Assembly: GCA_036873135.1 (NCBI GenBank)
Contig: JAPTYO010000047.1
Location: forward strand, 80,339 to 144,338
Origin: Clarkia xantiana subsp. parviflora
Lineage: Eukaryota > Streptophyta > Magnoliopsida > Myrtales > Onagraceae
DNA: 64,000 bases
Reading direction: 5' to 3'
The notes under the pieces are model-generated. The model was not told the DNA's origin and did not search any database. It was given only the letters and a program-made list of their open reading frames with translations. Shown piece after piece: positions 24,486 to 36,620 of the stretch (position 1 is the stretch's first letter; the number at the start of each line of letters is the position of its first letter). A program made the position numbers and the translations under genes.

Positions 24486-25623
24486 GATTCCCCAATTTCT
24501 TTACAGAAAACCGGGAAGATGTGTGTCAGAAAATCGGGAATCCTTTCCCGTCTCGTTTATCATATTTCGGGAGTGGGTACCCGATATTTATGAAGTTTGT
24601 TGGGAAAACCAACCCCGATTACATTAAAAAAAAATCAGAACAGCGTTCCCGAATTTCTGTCCAAATATCGGGGAGGGTATTCCGTTTTTTCTATGCTTTA
24701 TCGGGAAGGTGTCCTCGATATTCGTGTAAGAATTCGGGGAACCGTCCCCGTTTTTTATCCCTATTACGGGGAGGCCTTCCCGATCTTCTGTCCAATTACC
24801 GAGGAGCCTTCCCCGTTTTTTCTATGATAAAACGGGAAGGGTTCCCCGATATTTGTGTAAGATTTCGGGGACCCTTCCCCGTTTTTTTATCCATATAACG
24901 GGGAGGCGATTGTCTGTCCAAATATCGGGGAGGACTCCCCGTTTATTCTATGATTTATCGGGACCGGGTCCCCGATGTTTGTGTAAGATTTCGGGGACTC
25001 CTCCCCGTTTTTTATCCATATAACGGGTGGTCCTTCCCGACTCGCTGTCCAAATCTCGGGGACGGCTCCCCGTTTAATTAATTAAACTTCGGAATGGTAT
25101 CATCGATTTTCTTATGAAATTGCGGGGAAGCAGTCCCGATTTTCTTTCAATATAACGGGGACCGTTCCCCGTTTTGGTTTAAAAATTTCGGGAATGCCTC
25201 CCCGATATCTTTATGAAACTTCAGGGAGTCCTTCCCGAATTTCTGTCCAGATATCGCGATCGCCTCCTCGTTTTATTTTTAAAATTTCGGGAACCGTAAC
25301 AGTTTAAACATAGCGGAGAATGGTCCCTGATTTTTTTATGGAATATCAGGGAGATATTCCAGAATCTTTTGAAACATATCGGGGACACCTCTCTGATTTT
25401 TCTTGGAATATCGGGGGTTCCATTCCCGTGGAGATGATTATTTTTAGGAAGAACTCTCCCGATTTTTTGGTAAACACTCGGAGATTCTCTTATGTTCTAA
25501 TACTCAGATACAACTTCCCGACTTTTCAAGTAAACTTCGGAGAAATCTACCCGAATCTTTGTTAAATTTTCGGAGAGCACCTTCCGATTCTGTAAAGAAA
25601 CTTAAGGGATTCCTTCCCGATTA
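24486..25623. repeat. 33-bp hairpin array, module 3
   Basis: Third copy of the array, offset about 2285 bp from module 2 in its right half, with local gain and loss of units (for example one array step shortened at about 24900). It ends at the CACTACCAGAAAA motif at 25624. Confidence 0.87.
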
Positions 25624-28600
25624 CACTACCAGAAAAAATATAAAATAGCAAAATTGACATTGGAAATATATAATAGGCATAGAATAAATGAAAACGCACC
25701 TGAAATCATCCAATTCGGAGGTCCGAGTGAGGAAATATCGGCAAATTAAAAAAAGCGAAAAACCCATAGGCAGCTGCCTATGGAAAAACAGTGAACTTTG
25801 AAATTAGCTAAAACGCGAAATTGACATTGGAAATATAAAATAGGCCTAGAATAAATGAAAACGCACCTGAAATCATCCAATTCGGAGGTCCGAGTGAGGA
25901 GATATCGCCAAATTAAAAAATGCGAAAAACCCATAGGCAGCTGCCTATGGAAAAAACAGTGAACTTTAAAATTAGCTAAAACGCGAAATTGAAATTGGAA
26001 ATATAAAATAGGCTTAGAATAAATGAAATGCACCTGAAATCATCAAATTCGGAGTTCCGAGTGAAGAGATATCGGCAAATTAAAAAAAGCAAAAAACCCA
26101 TAGGCAACTGCCTATGGAAAAAACAGTGAACTTTGAAATTAGCTAAAACGCGAAATTGACATTGGAAATATAAAATAGGCCTAGAATAAATGAAAAACCA
26201 CCTGAAATCATCCAATTCGGAGGTCCGAGTGAGGAGATATAGGCAAATTAAAAAATGCGAAAAACCCATAGGCAGCTGCCTATGGAAAAAATAGTGAACT
26301 TTGAAATTAGCTAAAACACTAAATTGACATTGGAAATATAAAATAGGCCTAGAATAAATGAAAACGCACCTGAAATGATCCAATTCGGAGGTCCGAGTGA
26401 GGAGATATCGGCAAATTAAAAAATGCGAAAAACCCATAGGCAGCTGCCTATGGAAAAACAGTGAACTTTGAAATTAGCTAAAACCTGAAATTGACATTGG
26501 AAATATAAAATAGGCTTAGCATAAATGAAAACGCACCTGAAATCATCCAATTCGGAGGTCCGAGTGAGGAGATATCGGCAAATTAAAAATTGTGAAAAAC
26601 CCATAGGCAGCTGCCTATGGAAAAACAGTGAACATTAAAATTAGCTAAAACGCGAAATTGACATTGGAAATATAAAATAGGCCTAGAATAAATGAAAACG
26701 CACCCGAAATCATCCAATTCGGAGGTCCGAGTGAAGAGATATCGGCAAATTAAAAATTGTTAAAAACCCATAAGCAGCTGCCTTTGGAATAAACAGTGAA
26801 CTTTGAAATTAGCTAAAACGCGAAATTAACATTGGAAATATAAAATAGGCCTAGAATAAATGAAAACGCACCAGAAATCATCCAATTCGGAGGTCCGAGT
26901 GAGGAGATATCAGCAAATTAAAAATTGCGAAAAACACATAGGCAGCTGCCTATGGAAAAACAGTGAACTTTAAAATTAGCTAAAACGCGAAATTGACATT
27001 GGAAATATAAAATAGGCCTAGAATAAATGAAAACGCACCTGAAATCATCCAATTCGGAGGTCCGAGTGAGGAGATATCGGCAAATTAAAAAATGCGAAAA
27101 ACCCATAGGCAGCTGCCTATGGAAAAACAGTGAACTTTGAAATTAGCTAAAACCTGAAATTGACATTGGAAATATAAAATAGGCTTAGAATAAATGAAAA
27201 CGCACCTGAAATCATCTAATTCGGAGGTCCGAGTGAGGAGATATCGGCAAATTAAAAATTGCGAAAAACCCATAGGCAGCTGCTTATGGAAAAACAGTGA
27301 ACATTAAAATTAGCTAAAATGCGAAATTGACATTGGAAATATAAAATAGGCCTAGAATAAATGAAAACGCACCCGAAATCATCCAATTCGGAGGTCCGAG
27401 TGAAGAGATATCGGCAAATTAAAAATTGTTAAAAACCCATAAGCAGCTGCTTTTGGAATAAACAGTGAACTTTGAAATTAGCTAAAACGCGAAATTAACA
27501 TTGGAAATATAAAATAGGCCTAGAATCAATGAAAATGCACCTGAAATCATCCAATTCGGAGGTCCGAGTGAGGAGATATCGGCAAATTAAAAATTGCGAA
27601 AAACCCATAGGCAGCTGCCTATGGAAAAACAGTGAAATTTGAAATTAGCTAAAACGCGAAATTAACATTGGAAATATAAAATAGGCCTAGAATAAATGAA
27701 AACGCACCTGAAATCATCCAATTCGGAGGTTCGAGTGAGGAGATATCAGCAAATTAAAAATTGCGAAAAACACATAGGCAGCTGCCTATGGAAAAACAGT
27801 GAACTTTAAATTAGCTAAAACGCGAAATTGACATTGGAAATATAAAATAGGCCTAGAATAAATGAAAACGCACCTGAAATCATCCAATTCGGAGGTCCGA
27901 GTGAGGAGATATCGGCATATTAAAAAATGCGAAAAACCCATAGGCAGCTGCCTATGGAAAAACAGTGAACTTTGAAATTAGCTAAAACCTGAAATTGACA
28001 TTGGAAATATAAAATAGGCTTAGAATAAATGAAAACGCACCTGAAATCATCCAATTCGGAGGTCCGAGTGAGGAGATATCGCCAAATTAAAAAATGCGAA
28101 AAATCCATAGGCAGCTGCCTATGGAAAAAACAGTGAACTTTAAAATTAGCTAAAACGCGAAATTGAAATTGGAAATATAAAATAGGCTTAGAATAAATGA
28201 AATGCACCTGAAATCATCCAATTCGGAGTTCCGAGTGAAGAGATATCGGCAAATTAAAAAAAGCAAAAAACCCATAGGCAACTGCCTATGGAAAAAACAG
28301 TGAACTTTGAAATTAGCTAAAACGCGAAATTGACATTGGAAATATAAAATAGGCCTAGAATAAATCAAAAACCACCTGAAATCATCCAATTCGGAGGTCC
28401 GAGTGAGGAGATGCAAATTAAAAAATGCGAAATACCCATAGGCAGCTGCCTATGGAAAAAATAGTGAACTTTGAAATTAGCTAAAACACGAAATTGACAT
28501 TGGAAATATAAAATAGGCCTAGAATAAATGAAAACGCGCCTTAAATGATCCAATTCGGAGGTCCGAGTGAGGAGATATCGGCAAATTAAAAAATGCGAAA

Positions 28601-30267
28601 AACCCATAGGCAGCTGCCTATGGAAAAATAGTGAACTTTGAAATTAGCTAAAACCTGAAATTGACATTGGAAATATAAAATAGGCTTAGAATAAATGAAA
28701 ACGCACCTGAAATCATCCAATTCGGAGGTCCGAGTGAGGAGATATCGGCAAATTAAAAATTGCGAAAAACCCATAGGCAGCTGCCTATGGAAAAACAGTG
28801 AACATTAAAATTAGCTAAAACGCGAAATTGACATTGGAAATACAAAATAGGCTTAGAATAAATGAAAACGCACCTGAAATCATCCAATTCGGAGGTCCGA
28901 GTGAAGAGATATCGGCAAATTAAAAATTGTTAAAAACCCATAGGCAGCTGCCTTTGGAATAAACAGTGAACTTTGAAATTAGCTAAAACGCGAAATTAAC
29001 ATTGGAAATATAAAATAGGCCTAGAATAAATGAAAATGCACCTGAAATCATCCAATTCGGAGGTCCGAGTGAGGAGATATCGGCAAATTAAAAATTGCGA
29101 AAAACCCATAGGCAGCTGCCTATGGAAAAACAGTGAAATTTGAAATTAGCTAAAACGCGAAATTAACATTGGAAATATAAAATAGGCCTAGAATAAATGA
29201 AAACGCACCTTAAATCATCCAATTTGGAGGTCCGAGTGAGGAGATATCAGCAAATTAAAAATTGCGAAAAACACATATGCAGCTGCCTATGGAAAAACAG
29301 TGAACTTTAAAATTAGCTAAAACGCGAAATTGACATTGGAAATATAAAATAGGCCTAGAATAAATGAAAACGCACCTGAAATCATCCAATTCGGAGGTCC
29401 GAGTGAGGAGATATCGGCAAATTAAAAAATGCGAAAAACCCATAGGCAGCTGCCTATGGAAAAACAGTGAACTTTGAAATTAGCTAAAACCTGAGATTGA
29501 CATTGGAAATATAAAATAGGCTTAGAATAAATGAAAACGCACCTGAAATCATCCAATTCGGAGGTCCGAGTGAGGAGATATCGGCAAATTAAAAATTGCG
29601 AAAAACCTATAGGCAGCTGCCTATGGAAAAACAGTGAACTTTAAAATTAGCTAAAACGCGAAATTGACATTGGAAATATAAAATAGGCCTAGAATAAATG
29701 AAAACGCACCTGAAATCATCCAATTCGGAGGTCTGAGTGAGGAGATATCGCCAAATTAAAAAATGCGAAAAACCCATAGGCAACTGCCAATGGAAAAAAC
29801 AGTGAACTTCAAAATTAGCTAAAACGCGAAATTGAAATTGGAAATATAAAATAGGCTTAGAATAAATGAAAATGCACCTGAAATCATCCAATTCGGAGTT
29901 CCGAGTGAAGAGATATCGGCAAATTAAAAAAAGCAAACACCCCATAGGCAGATGCCTATGAAAAAAACAGTTAACTTTGAAATTAGTTAAAACGCGAAAT
30001 TGATATTGGAAATATAAAATAGGCCTAGAATAAATGAAAACGCACCTGAAATCATCCAATTCGGAGTTCCGATTGAAGAGATATCGGCAAATTAAAAATT
30101 GCAAAAAACCCATAGGCAACTACCTATGGAAAAAATAGTGAACTTTGAAATTAGCTAAAACGCGAAATTGACATTGGAAATATAAAATAGGCCTAGAATA
30201 AATGAAAAACCACCTGAAATCATCCAATTCGGAGGTCCGAGTGAGGAGATATAGGCAAATTAAAAAA
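25624..30267. repeat. 168-bp satellite array A, left part (about 27 monomers, with higher-order repeats)
   Basis: Monomers average 167-168 bp with moderate divergence. Diagnostic variants (CTTAGAATAAATGAAATGCACC, AAAACCTGAAATTG, TTGTTAAAAACCCATAAGCAG) recur about 2.17 kb apart: the block starting near 25810 repeats near 27984, consistent with a 13-monomer higher-order unit, and a partial third set lies near 29600-30120. Ends at the 9-bp duplication of the MITE at 30268. Confidence 0.88.
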
Positions 30268-31099
30268 GGGTTTATAGGTCTTTTGGTACCCTATGTTTGC
30301 CCACTTTTGGCTTTTGGTACTACATGTTTGGTTTTGCCTATTTTTGGTACCATACGTTTGCAAATTGTTTACTTTTGGTCCGACCGTTAGTTGACCGTTA
30401 GAGTTGACCGTTAAATAGTCATGTGACTTGCACATGCTTAGCCCTAAGTTTTGATTTTATTCAGTTTAGTCCTCCAATTTTTTGTCCTAACTTTATATTT
30501 TTGCAATTTAGCCCTTAAACATTTCCAACCGCACCTTAGGACTAAATTGACCTAGCCATGGTCCAACCCATGACTAGGTCGTACCATGGCTAGGGTCGCC
30601 GGACCCGGGCGACCCTAACCATGGTCCGGCCTAGCCATGGGTCGGACCATGGCTAGGTCAATTTAGCATTAGGGTCCAATTGGGTCAATTAGACCCAATT
30701 CCTAAATTGACCTAGCTATGGTCCGACCCATGGCTAGGTCGGACCATAGTTAGGCCCGCCCGTGTCCGGCGACCCTAGCCATGGTCCGAACTAGCCATGA
30801 ATTGGACCAAAGCTAGGTCAATTTAGTCATAGGGTGCGGTTGAAATGTTTAAGGGCTAAATTGCAAAAATAAAAAGTTAGGACAAAAATTTTGAGGACTA
30901 AAATGAAAAAAATCAAAATTTGAGGTTAGGCATGTGCAAATCACGTGACTATTTAACGGTCAACTCTAACGGTCAACTAACGGTCGGACCAAAAGTAAAC
31001 AATTGACAAACGTATGGTACCAAAAATAGGCAAAACCAAACATATGGTACCAAAAGCCAAAAGTGGGCAAACATAAGGTACCAAAAGACCTATAAACCC
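30268..31099. mobile_element. Non-autonomous Mutator-like MITE inside the satellite, 832 bp
   Basis: Ends GGGTTTATAGGTCTTTTGGTACC and its mirror; flanked by the 9-bp duplication ATTAAAAAA (30259-30267 and 31100-31108), which is satellite sequence. The element is foldback throughout, with a centre of repeated CCATGGCTAGGTCGGACC-like blocks. Same family style as the element at 1018-1716 (shared AGGTCNTTTTGGTACC terminus). No coding capacity. Confidence 0.92.
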
Positions 31100-32973
31100 A
31101 TTAAAAAATGCGAAAAACCCATAGGCAGCTGCCTATGGAAAAAATAATGAACTTTGAAATTAGCTAAAACGCGAAATTGACATTGGAAATATAAAATAGG
31201 CCTAGAATAAATGAAAACGCAACTGAAATCATCCAATTCGGAGGTCCGAGTGAGGAGATATCGGCAAATTAAAAAATGCGAAAAACCCATAGGCAGCTAG
31301 CTGCCTATGGAAAAACAGTGAACTTTGAAATCAGCTAAAACGCGAAATTGACATTGGAAATATAAAATAGGCCTAGAATAAAATGAAAACGCACCTGAAA
31401 TCATCCAATTCGGAGGTCCGAGTGAGGAGATATCGGCAAATTAAAAATTGCGAAAAACCCATAGGCAGCTGCCTATGGAAAAACAGTGAAATTTGAAATT
31501 AGATAAAACGCGAAATTGACATTGAAAATATAAAATAGGCCTAGAATAAATGAAAACGCACCTGAAATCATCCAATTCGGAGGTCCGAGTGAGGAGATAT
31601 CGGCAAATTAAAAATTGTTAAAAACCCATTGACAGCTACCTATGGAATAAACAGTGAACTTTGAAATTAGCTACAACGCGAAATTAACATTGGAAATATA
31701 AAATAGGCCTAGAATAAATGAAAACGCACCTGAAATCATCCAATTCGGAGGTCCGAGTGAGGAGATATCAGCAAATTAAAAATTGCGAAAAACACATAGG
31801 CAGCTGCCTATGGAAAAACAGTGAACTTCAAAATTAGTTAAAACGCGAAATTGACATTGGAAATATAAAATAGGCCTAGAATAAATGAAAACGCACCTGA
31901 AATCATCCAATTCGGAGGTCCGAGTGAGGAGATATCAACAAATTAAAAATTGCGAAAAACCCATAGGTAGCTGCCTATGGAAAAAACAGTGAACTTTGAA
32001 ATTAGCTAAAACGCGAAATTGACATCGGAAATATGAAATAGGCCTAGAATAAATGAAAACGCACCTGAAATCATCAAATTCGGAGGTCCGAGTGAGGAGA
32101 TATCGGCAAATTAAAAATTGCGAAAAACCCATAGGCAGCTGCCTATGGAAAAACAGTGAACTTTGAAATTAGCTAAAACGCGAAATTGACATTGGAAATA
32201 TAAAATAAGCCTAGAATAAATGAAAACGCACATGAAATCATCCAATTCGGAGGTCCGAGTGAGGAGATATCAGCAAATTAAAAATTGCGAAAAACCCATA
32301 GGCAGCTGCCTATAGAAAAAACTATGAATTTCAAAATTAGCTAAAACGCAAAATTGACATTGGAAACATAAATAGGCCTAGAATAAATGAAAATGCACCT
32401 GATATCATTTAATTCGGAGGTCCGAGTGAGGAGATATCGGCAAATTAAAAATTGCGAAAACCCATAGGCAGCTGCCTATGGAAAAAAAAAAAGTGAATTT
32501 CAAAATTAGCTAAAACACAAAATTGACATTGGAAACATAAAATAGGCCTAGAATAAATGAAAATGCACCTGATATCATCCAATTCGGAGGTCCGAGTGAG
32601 GAGATATCGGCAAATTAAAAATTGCGAAAGACCCATAGGCAGCTGCCTATGGAAAAAACTTTGAATTTCAAAATTAGCTAAAACGCAAAATTGACATTGT
32701 AAACATAAAATAGGCCTAGAATAAATAAAAATGCACCTGATATCATCCAATTCGGAGGTCCGAGTGAGGAGATATCAGCAAATTAAAAATTGCGAAAAAC
32801 CCATAGGCAGCTGCCTATTGAAAAAACAGTGAATTTCAAAATTAGCTAAAACGTAAAATTGACATCGGAAACATAAAATAGGCCAAGAATAAATGAAAAT
32901 GCACCTGATACCATCCAATTCGGATGTCCGAGTGAAGAGATATCGGCAAACTAAAAATTGCGAAAAAACCCAT
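31100..32973. repeat. 168-bp satellite array A, right part (about 11 monomers, edge decay)
   Basis: Continues array A beyond the MITE. From about 32300 the monomers share their own variants (GATATCATCCAATTCGG, GAATTTCAAAATTAGC, GGAAACATAAAATAGG), marking an older, diverged edge. Includes a 4-bp expansion of the palindrome (GGCAGCTAGCTGCC, about 31292). The array stops at 32973 in the middle of a monomer. Confidence 0.88.
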
Positions 32974-33420
32974 GAAATATATTTAAGCATTAATAAATAT
33001 ATAATTTCTTATTATATCTATATATTATATTCTCATTATGGTTAGTATTATTCGTTACTTGAAATCCAACTCTGAACCAACCAGAAGGCCGACCAATCGA
33101 CCGCGTCGGTTGATGTGCAGATCATCGGCCGTAGATGGAGCTGCGAAGAATCGGAGCGTGATTAGGGTTCAATTTATTCAAATTAGGGCTCTGATACAAA
33201 GTGTAAAGAGAACCATGAAATATCTTTAAGCATCCATATATGTATCATGTTCTTGTTATAGCTAGTATTATATCTTAGTATATGTTTTCATTAGTATAAG
33301 TTATATCTATATCCAGTAGTATAATATAATCTATAGACAGGTTATATTATATCTAGATTAATAGTTTAGTTTAAGCTCCGACTCCTATTTAAATAGTCAT
33401 TTTTTGTGCTTTTGATGCAG
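32974..33420. other. AT-rich border sequence and probable leader intron of the MFAP1-like fragment
   Basis: After the satellite the sequence is AT-rich (ATATCTATATATTATATTC). The phrase CATGAAATATNTTTAAGCAT occurs at both 32971 and 33213, a short direct repeat about 240 bp apart. The block ends in a splice-acceptor-like TTTTGATGCAG at 33420. No gene here. Confidence 0.4.
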
Positions 33421-33441
33421 GTTGAGTTGATATATACAAAA

Positions 33442-34269
33442 ATGTCAGGTGATAGTGATAGACTGATCGCTACTGTTAGAAATAAACTTCGAGGTCAAAT
33501 TGGTCAGACCAACTGGGCAGGTGATGATGTTTATGGTGACGATGATAGTGAATTAGAAGGGTTGGGATTGGATTTGGAAGAGAATAGGAGGAGGATGAAG
33601 TCATTTTTGTTGGAGAGGTATCGAATTCAGAGTGAGGAGGTATCGGAAACGGAAACGGAATCGGAAGAGGAGGAGACAAAGCAGCAGATGTTCCTGTTGT
33701 TGATGAGATGAAGAAGGATATCATCCAGAAAAATATGGACTCTGATGATGAGTTGAATGAGGGTCAAGAGTACGAGGCGTGGTTGTTGAGGGATATTGCT
33801 AGAAGGAACTAGAGTTTTATGGAAAGGAAACAAGCTGCTGGGTTCATGCAGCAGCAGCAACCAGGCAAAAATCACACTGATATTTACACTCATGCTCCGT
33901 CTGGGGATGGGGATGAGGGTTATATGGATAAGACCATTTTGCCTAATAAAATGCAAAGTGGAAGAAGAAAAATAATTAGAATTAGAAGAAGAAGAAGAAG
34001 AACCAATTGGACCCTTCTTCTTAATGAGGATAAAATATATTTGAGCAATCTGTAAGTTTTTCAATTTTCCAATTCTAGACTAGATGATTATATATTCTAT
34101 CTATGTTTGATGCTTCTTCTTATTGCTTTGCTTAGATGAATTGTTACATGTTGTTGGTTACTTATTAGTGTCTCTGTTTTTTTTTTATCAGGCGGCCCCT
34201 CGAATTGGATGGAAAACTGGATCCAAGAAAAGCTGTTGGAGTCTCAGACAAACACAATTATCGTTTCAG
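33442..34269 (+). pseudogene. Decayed MFAP1-like gene fragment (spliceosomal protein) with an extra exon
   Basis: MFAP1 is a conserved spliceosomal B-complex component. ATG 33442 starts a frame with LIATVRNKLRGQIGQT, matching the MFAP1 N-terminus (D...IA.R.KLRG.IGQT), then an arginine/glutamate block and an ETETESEEEE acidic run. After a frameshift near 33675 it continues DEMKKDIIQKN and SDDELNEGQEYEAW, and after an in-frame TAG (33810-33812) DKTILPNKMQ and TNWTLLLNED. All are MFAP1 landmarks in the right order, but the whole is far shorter than the roughly 430-residue family. A GT-AG intron (34052-34191) leads to a 78 bp exon (RPLELDGKLDPRKAVGVSDK) that I do not recognise as MFAP1. Probably a non-functional, possibly transposon-captured copy. 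Confidence 0.68.
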
Positions 34270-34989
34270 GTAGCTGCTCTCTTATACTTGTATTGTTTCA
34301 TCTTCTTTGTGTAAAGATTTTGGAGTTTTCTCTGTCTTAGCTGTATTCTTCTTTTTTATGTTAGTGAAGTCATGAAAGGCTATATTCTTAGACACCATAT
34401 AAACACATTTGCACACACACACACACTGATGGGCCATTCATTCCATCTGAAGTTTGAAACAGCTTCCTTAATTAAAGCACTAAAGGTCCTGCCAGATTAC
34501 TCTGCACTGATGATATAGAGAGTGCAGCTGAGTAGAGTATATTATGATGGATGAGACAACTTTATATTTTCAGAAATTGTATCTACATCTTTGCCATTTC
34601 ATATAAGTTAATAGAATGTTAATTTTTCAGCAGTAAGCAGTGTTTTTCTTCATAAAGAAACTCTTTTTCCTTACGCCGCATTTGAGTTACTGAAAATCAC
34701 AATCCATCTCTCCAGAATTTTAACTAGTATATATATATTTGAAAAACTTTGTATAGAGTTATTTGTTTTTAATATAATTAGGGAGATAATACATACTATT
34801 GAAGATTATTAGTTCGCTAAATTTAAATAATAATTTACATTATTTCTAGATGTAATGTTAAGCATTGTGAGTCGTAATATAATTTGGCACAAAGGATGTT
34901 AACCTTCTAAAATATTTGTTAGTATATAATTTTAATTAAAATTAGAATACATTAAATATTTCAATTTACTTTCATTTAAATATTTTTTA
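34270..34989. other. Non-coding AT-rich sequence upstream of the Helitron terminus
   Basis: Contains a short CA microsatellite (about 34411-34426) and AT-rich sequence. It may be the 3' part of a Helitron body. No reading frame is supported. Confidence 0.35.
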
Positions 34990-35018
34990 CCCGCGCGGTG
35001 CGCGGGGTTAGTATCTAG
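34990..35018 (+). mobile_element. Helitron 3' terminus (hairpin plus CTAG)
   Basis: A perfect 7-bp stem CCCGCGC/GCGCGGG with loop GGT (34990-35006) is followed after 8 bases by CTAG (35015-35018) and then T. This is the canonical plant Helitron 3' end (GC-rich hairpin, CTRR, insertion before T). The 5' TC end is not identifiable by eye. The MFAP1-like fragment lies 0.7-1.5 kb upstream and could be captured cargo. Confidence 0.78.
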
Positions 35019-35439
35019 TAATATATTACTGACAAATCTTAAATTTCCTTAAGTAACTGAATTGACACCACATTAATTAATTTATAAAATAGATATATAG
35101 AATAATATAGAAAATTATAGATTTGAAAAATATGAGCCCAAATTTCTATTTTTTGTGCGTCGTGAACTTGAGCGTGTAGGAGGAATTAATTATTAAACTA
35201 AAACACAATATAAATTTATTAGGATAAAATAACTAAAAAAACCCTAGGAAACGTGTAACTTTTAGAGGCATATGAGACAGAGGCTTTGATAGAAAGTGTG
35301 AAACAAAGTGTGAAAAAACTATAGAAAGCTGCCACATGGCAATGCATTGCATGATTCTCTTTCCAATTTATGTCAAATTGTTAACTGACATGTGGCGGTT
35401 GTTAACTTTCTATGGTTTTTTCACTCTTTTAAGGAATTG
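35019..35439. other. AT-rich spacer with short direct repeat
   Basis: The phrase AACTTTCTATGG(T)TTTTT near 35403 recurs inverted near 35310 (AAAAAACTATAGAAAG), a weak inverted repeat. No gene. Confidence 0.35.
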
Positions 35440-36130
35440 CTCTGTGAGACAGAGATGGAGACAGACGCCAGCGACAGAAGATAATCCATCCTTATTACTT
35501 TTTCTTCCATTTTTCTTCCTTTTACTTCCCTCTTCTGAAATCTCTCTGCAACTCTCCTTTCCGACTGTCTAGTTCTGTAATGGAGAAAAATCTACGGCCA
35601 AAGCCTATGGATCGACGACCAAATCGGCTCTCTTCCGCGAGCGCCGGCTACGGCCACAGCGGCGAGACCACAGTCCTAGCCACAGTGGCGAGACCATAGT
35701 CCCAGACTCCCAGCCACAGTGGCGAGACCAGAGCGGAGACCACAGCGGGGACCGCAGCGCCTGCGGCGAAACCACAGCGAAGAACAAATATAGCAGCAAC
35801 TCTCTCTTCTGTCCGAGGAAGGGCATAGTTACGAGGATTGATGGCGACGACGGCGTAGCCCTAATTTTTGGATCAAGATCTGTGGCCAAAGCCTATAGAT
35901 CTGCGGCCACGTCTCTCTTCTCCGGCGAAAACCACATCGGCGCTCTTCTCCGTCTTGCGAGGCAACAGTGCGCCGGCCAAAGCCACAGCGGCGAGACCAG
36001 AGTGCCAGCCACGACCACAACAGCCAGCAGCCCAACAGTGAACTTGACCCTAATTTGGAGATGACCAACAACCATCGACGTGGCTCACCTTCCTAGATGT
36101 CCTACAACAGATCTGTGTCGTGCGGAAGAA
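35440..36130. repeat. CT-rich leader-like block and GC-rich degenerate minisatellite
   Basis: 35440-35575 is CT-rich like a plant 5' leader. From about 35590 to 36010 a unit of the form GCCACAGCGGCGAGACCA recurs several times irregularly, and the phrase GGCCAAAGCCTATNGATC occurs at both 35597 and 35883. The tail 36060-36200 (AACCATCGACGTGGCTCACC) is duplicated at 43105-43250. Open frames on both strands here are low-complexity. Confidence 0.5.
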
Positions 36131-36258
36131 GGTGCCCCTTCTCCACCGCCAATTGCATGCATCCTCCCCTCCTCTGGTATCTTTGAAACTACAATCATCA
36201 TCAATTCAATATTGTAGTAAGTAATACTTATTACCTGGTTTGTTAATTAATTTTGCAG

Positions 36259-36349
36259 CAAATCATCTCCGGCCCTGACACTAGTAAGAATGGCACTGAT
36301 TAGAGGAAGACGATGAGAACAAAAGACTTCTTCTGTCCACTTCTCTGAG
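36259..36349 (+). other. Exon-like block A1 of an unrecognised duplicated transcript family
   Basis: Bounded by TTTTGCAG and CTCTGAG|GTATTTTTCC, good acceptor and donor. Contains CACTGATTAGAGGAAGACGATGAGA. Closest relative is A6 (43281-43364), with which it shares flanking intron sequence and the upstream CATCGACGTGGC block. No conserved frame with A6, so it may be non-coding. Confidence 0.5.
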
Positions 36350-36404
36350 GTATTTTTCCGATTGTTTCTATCAACACTATACACAAATTGAAGGTTGACG
36401 CATG

Positions 36405-36620
36405 TGTTAGAATTTCTGTTAGAATTTGATTTGAATTTGAAATTGAAATTCAGATCTTAAATTTGAATTTTGAAATTCAATTGCAGATTTGAAATTTGAA
36501 ATTGAAATTGATTTTTTTGGCCAACCATCTGAATTTGAAATTGACGCTCTCAAATTTCTGTTACAATTTGAAATGAAATAGAAATTCAGATCTTAAATTT
36601 GAAATTGAAATTTCTGTCTA
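36405..36620. repeat. Degenerate TTTGAAATT-rich low-complexity DNA
   Basis: Irregular alternation of GAAATT and TTTGAAATTTG words. The same texture recurs at about 41605-41760, 42755-43050 and 43545-43690, always in the intron downstream of an A-type block or a B-type block, so it travels with the duplicated unit. Confidence 0.6.

Noticed and set aside
35605..36075. Overlapping frames of 60-94 codons on both strands
   Set aside because: They follow a GC-rich irregular repeat (GCCACAGCGGCGAGACCA) and have low-complexity composition.
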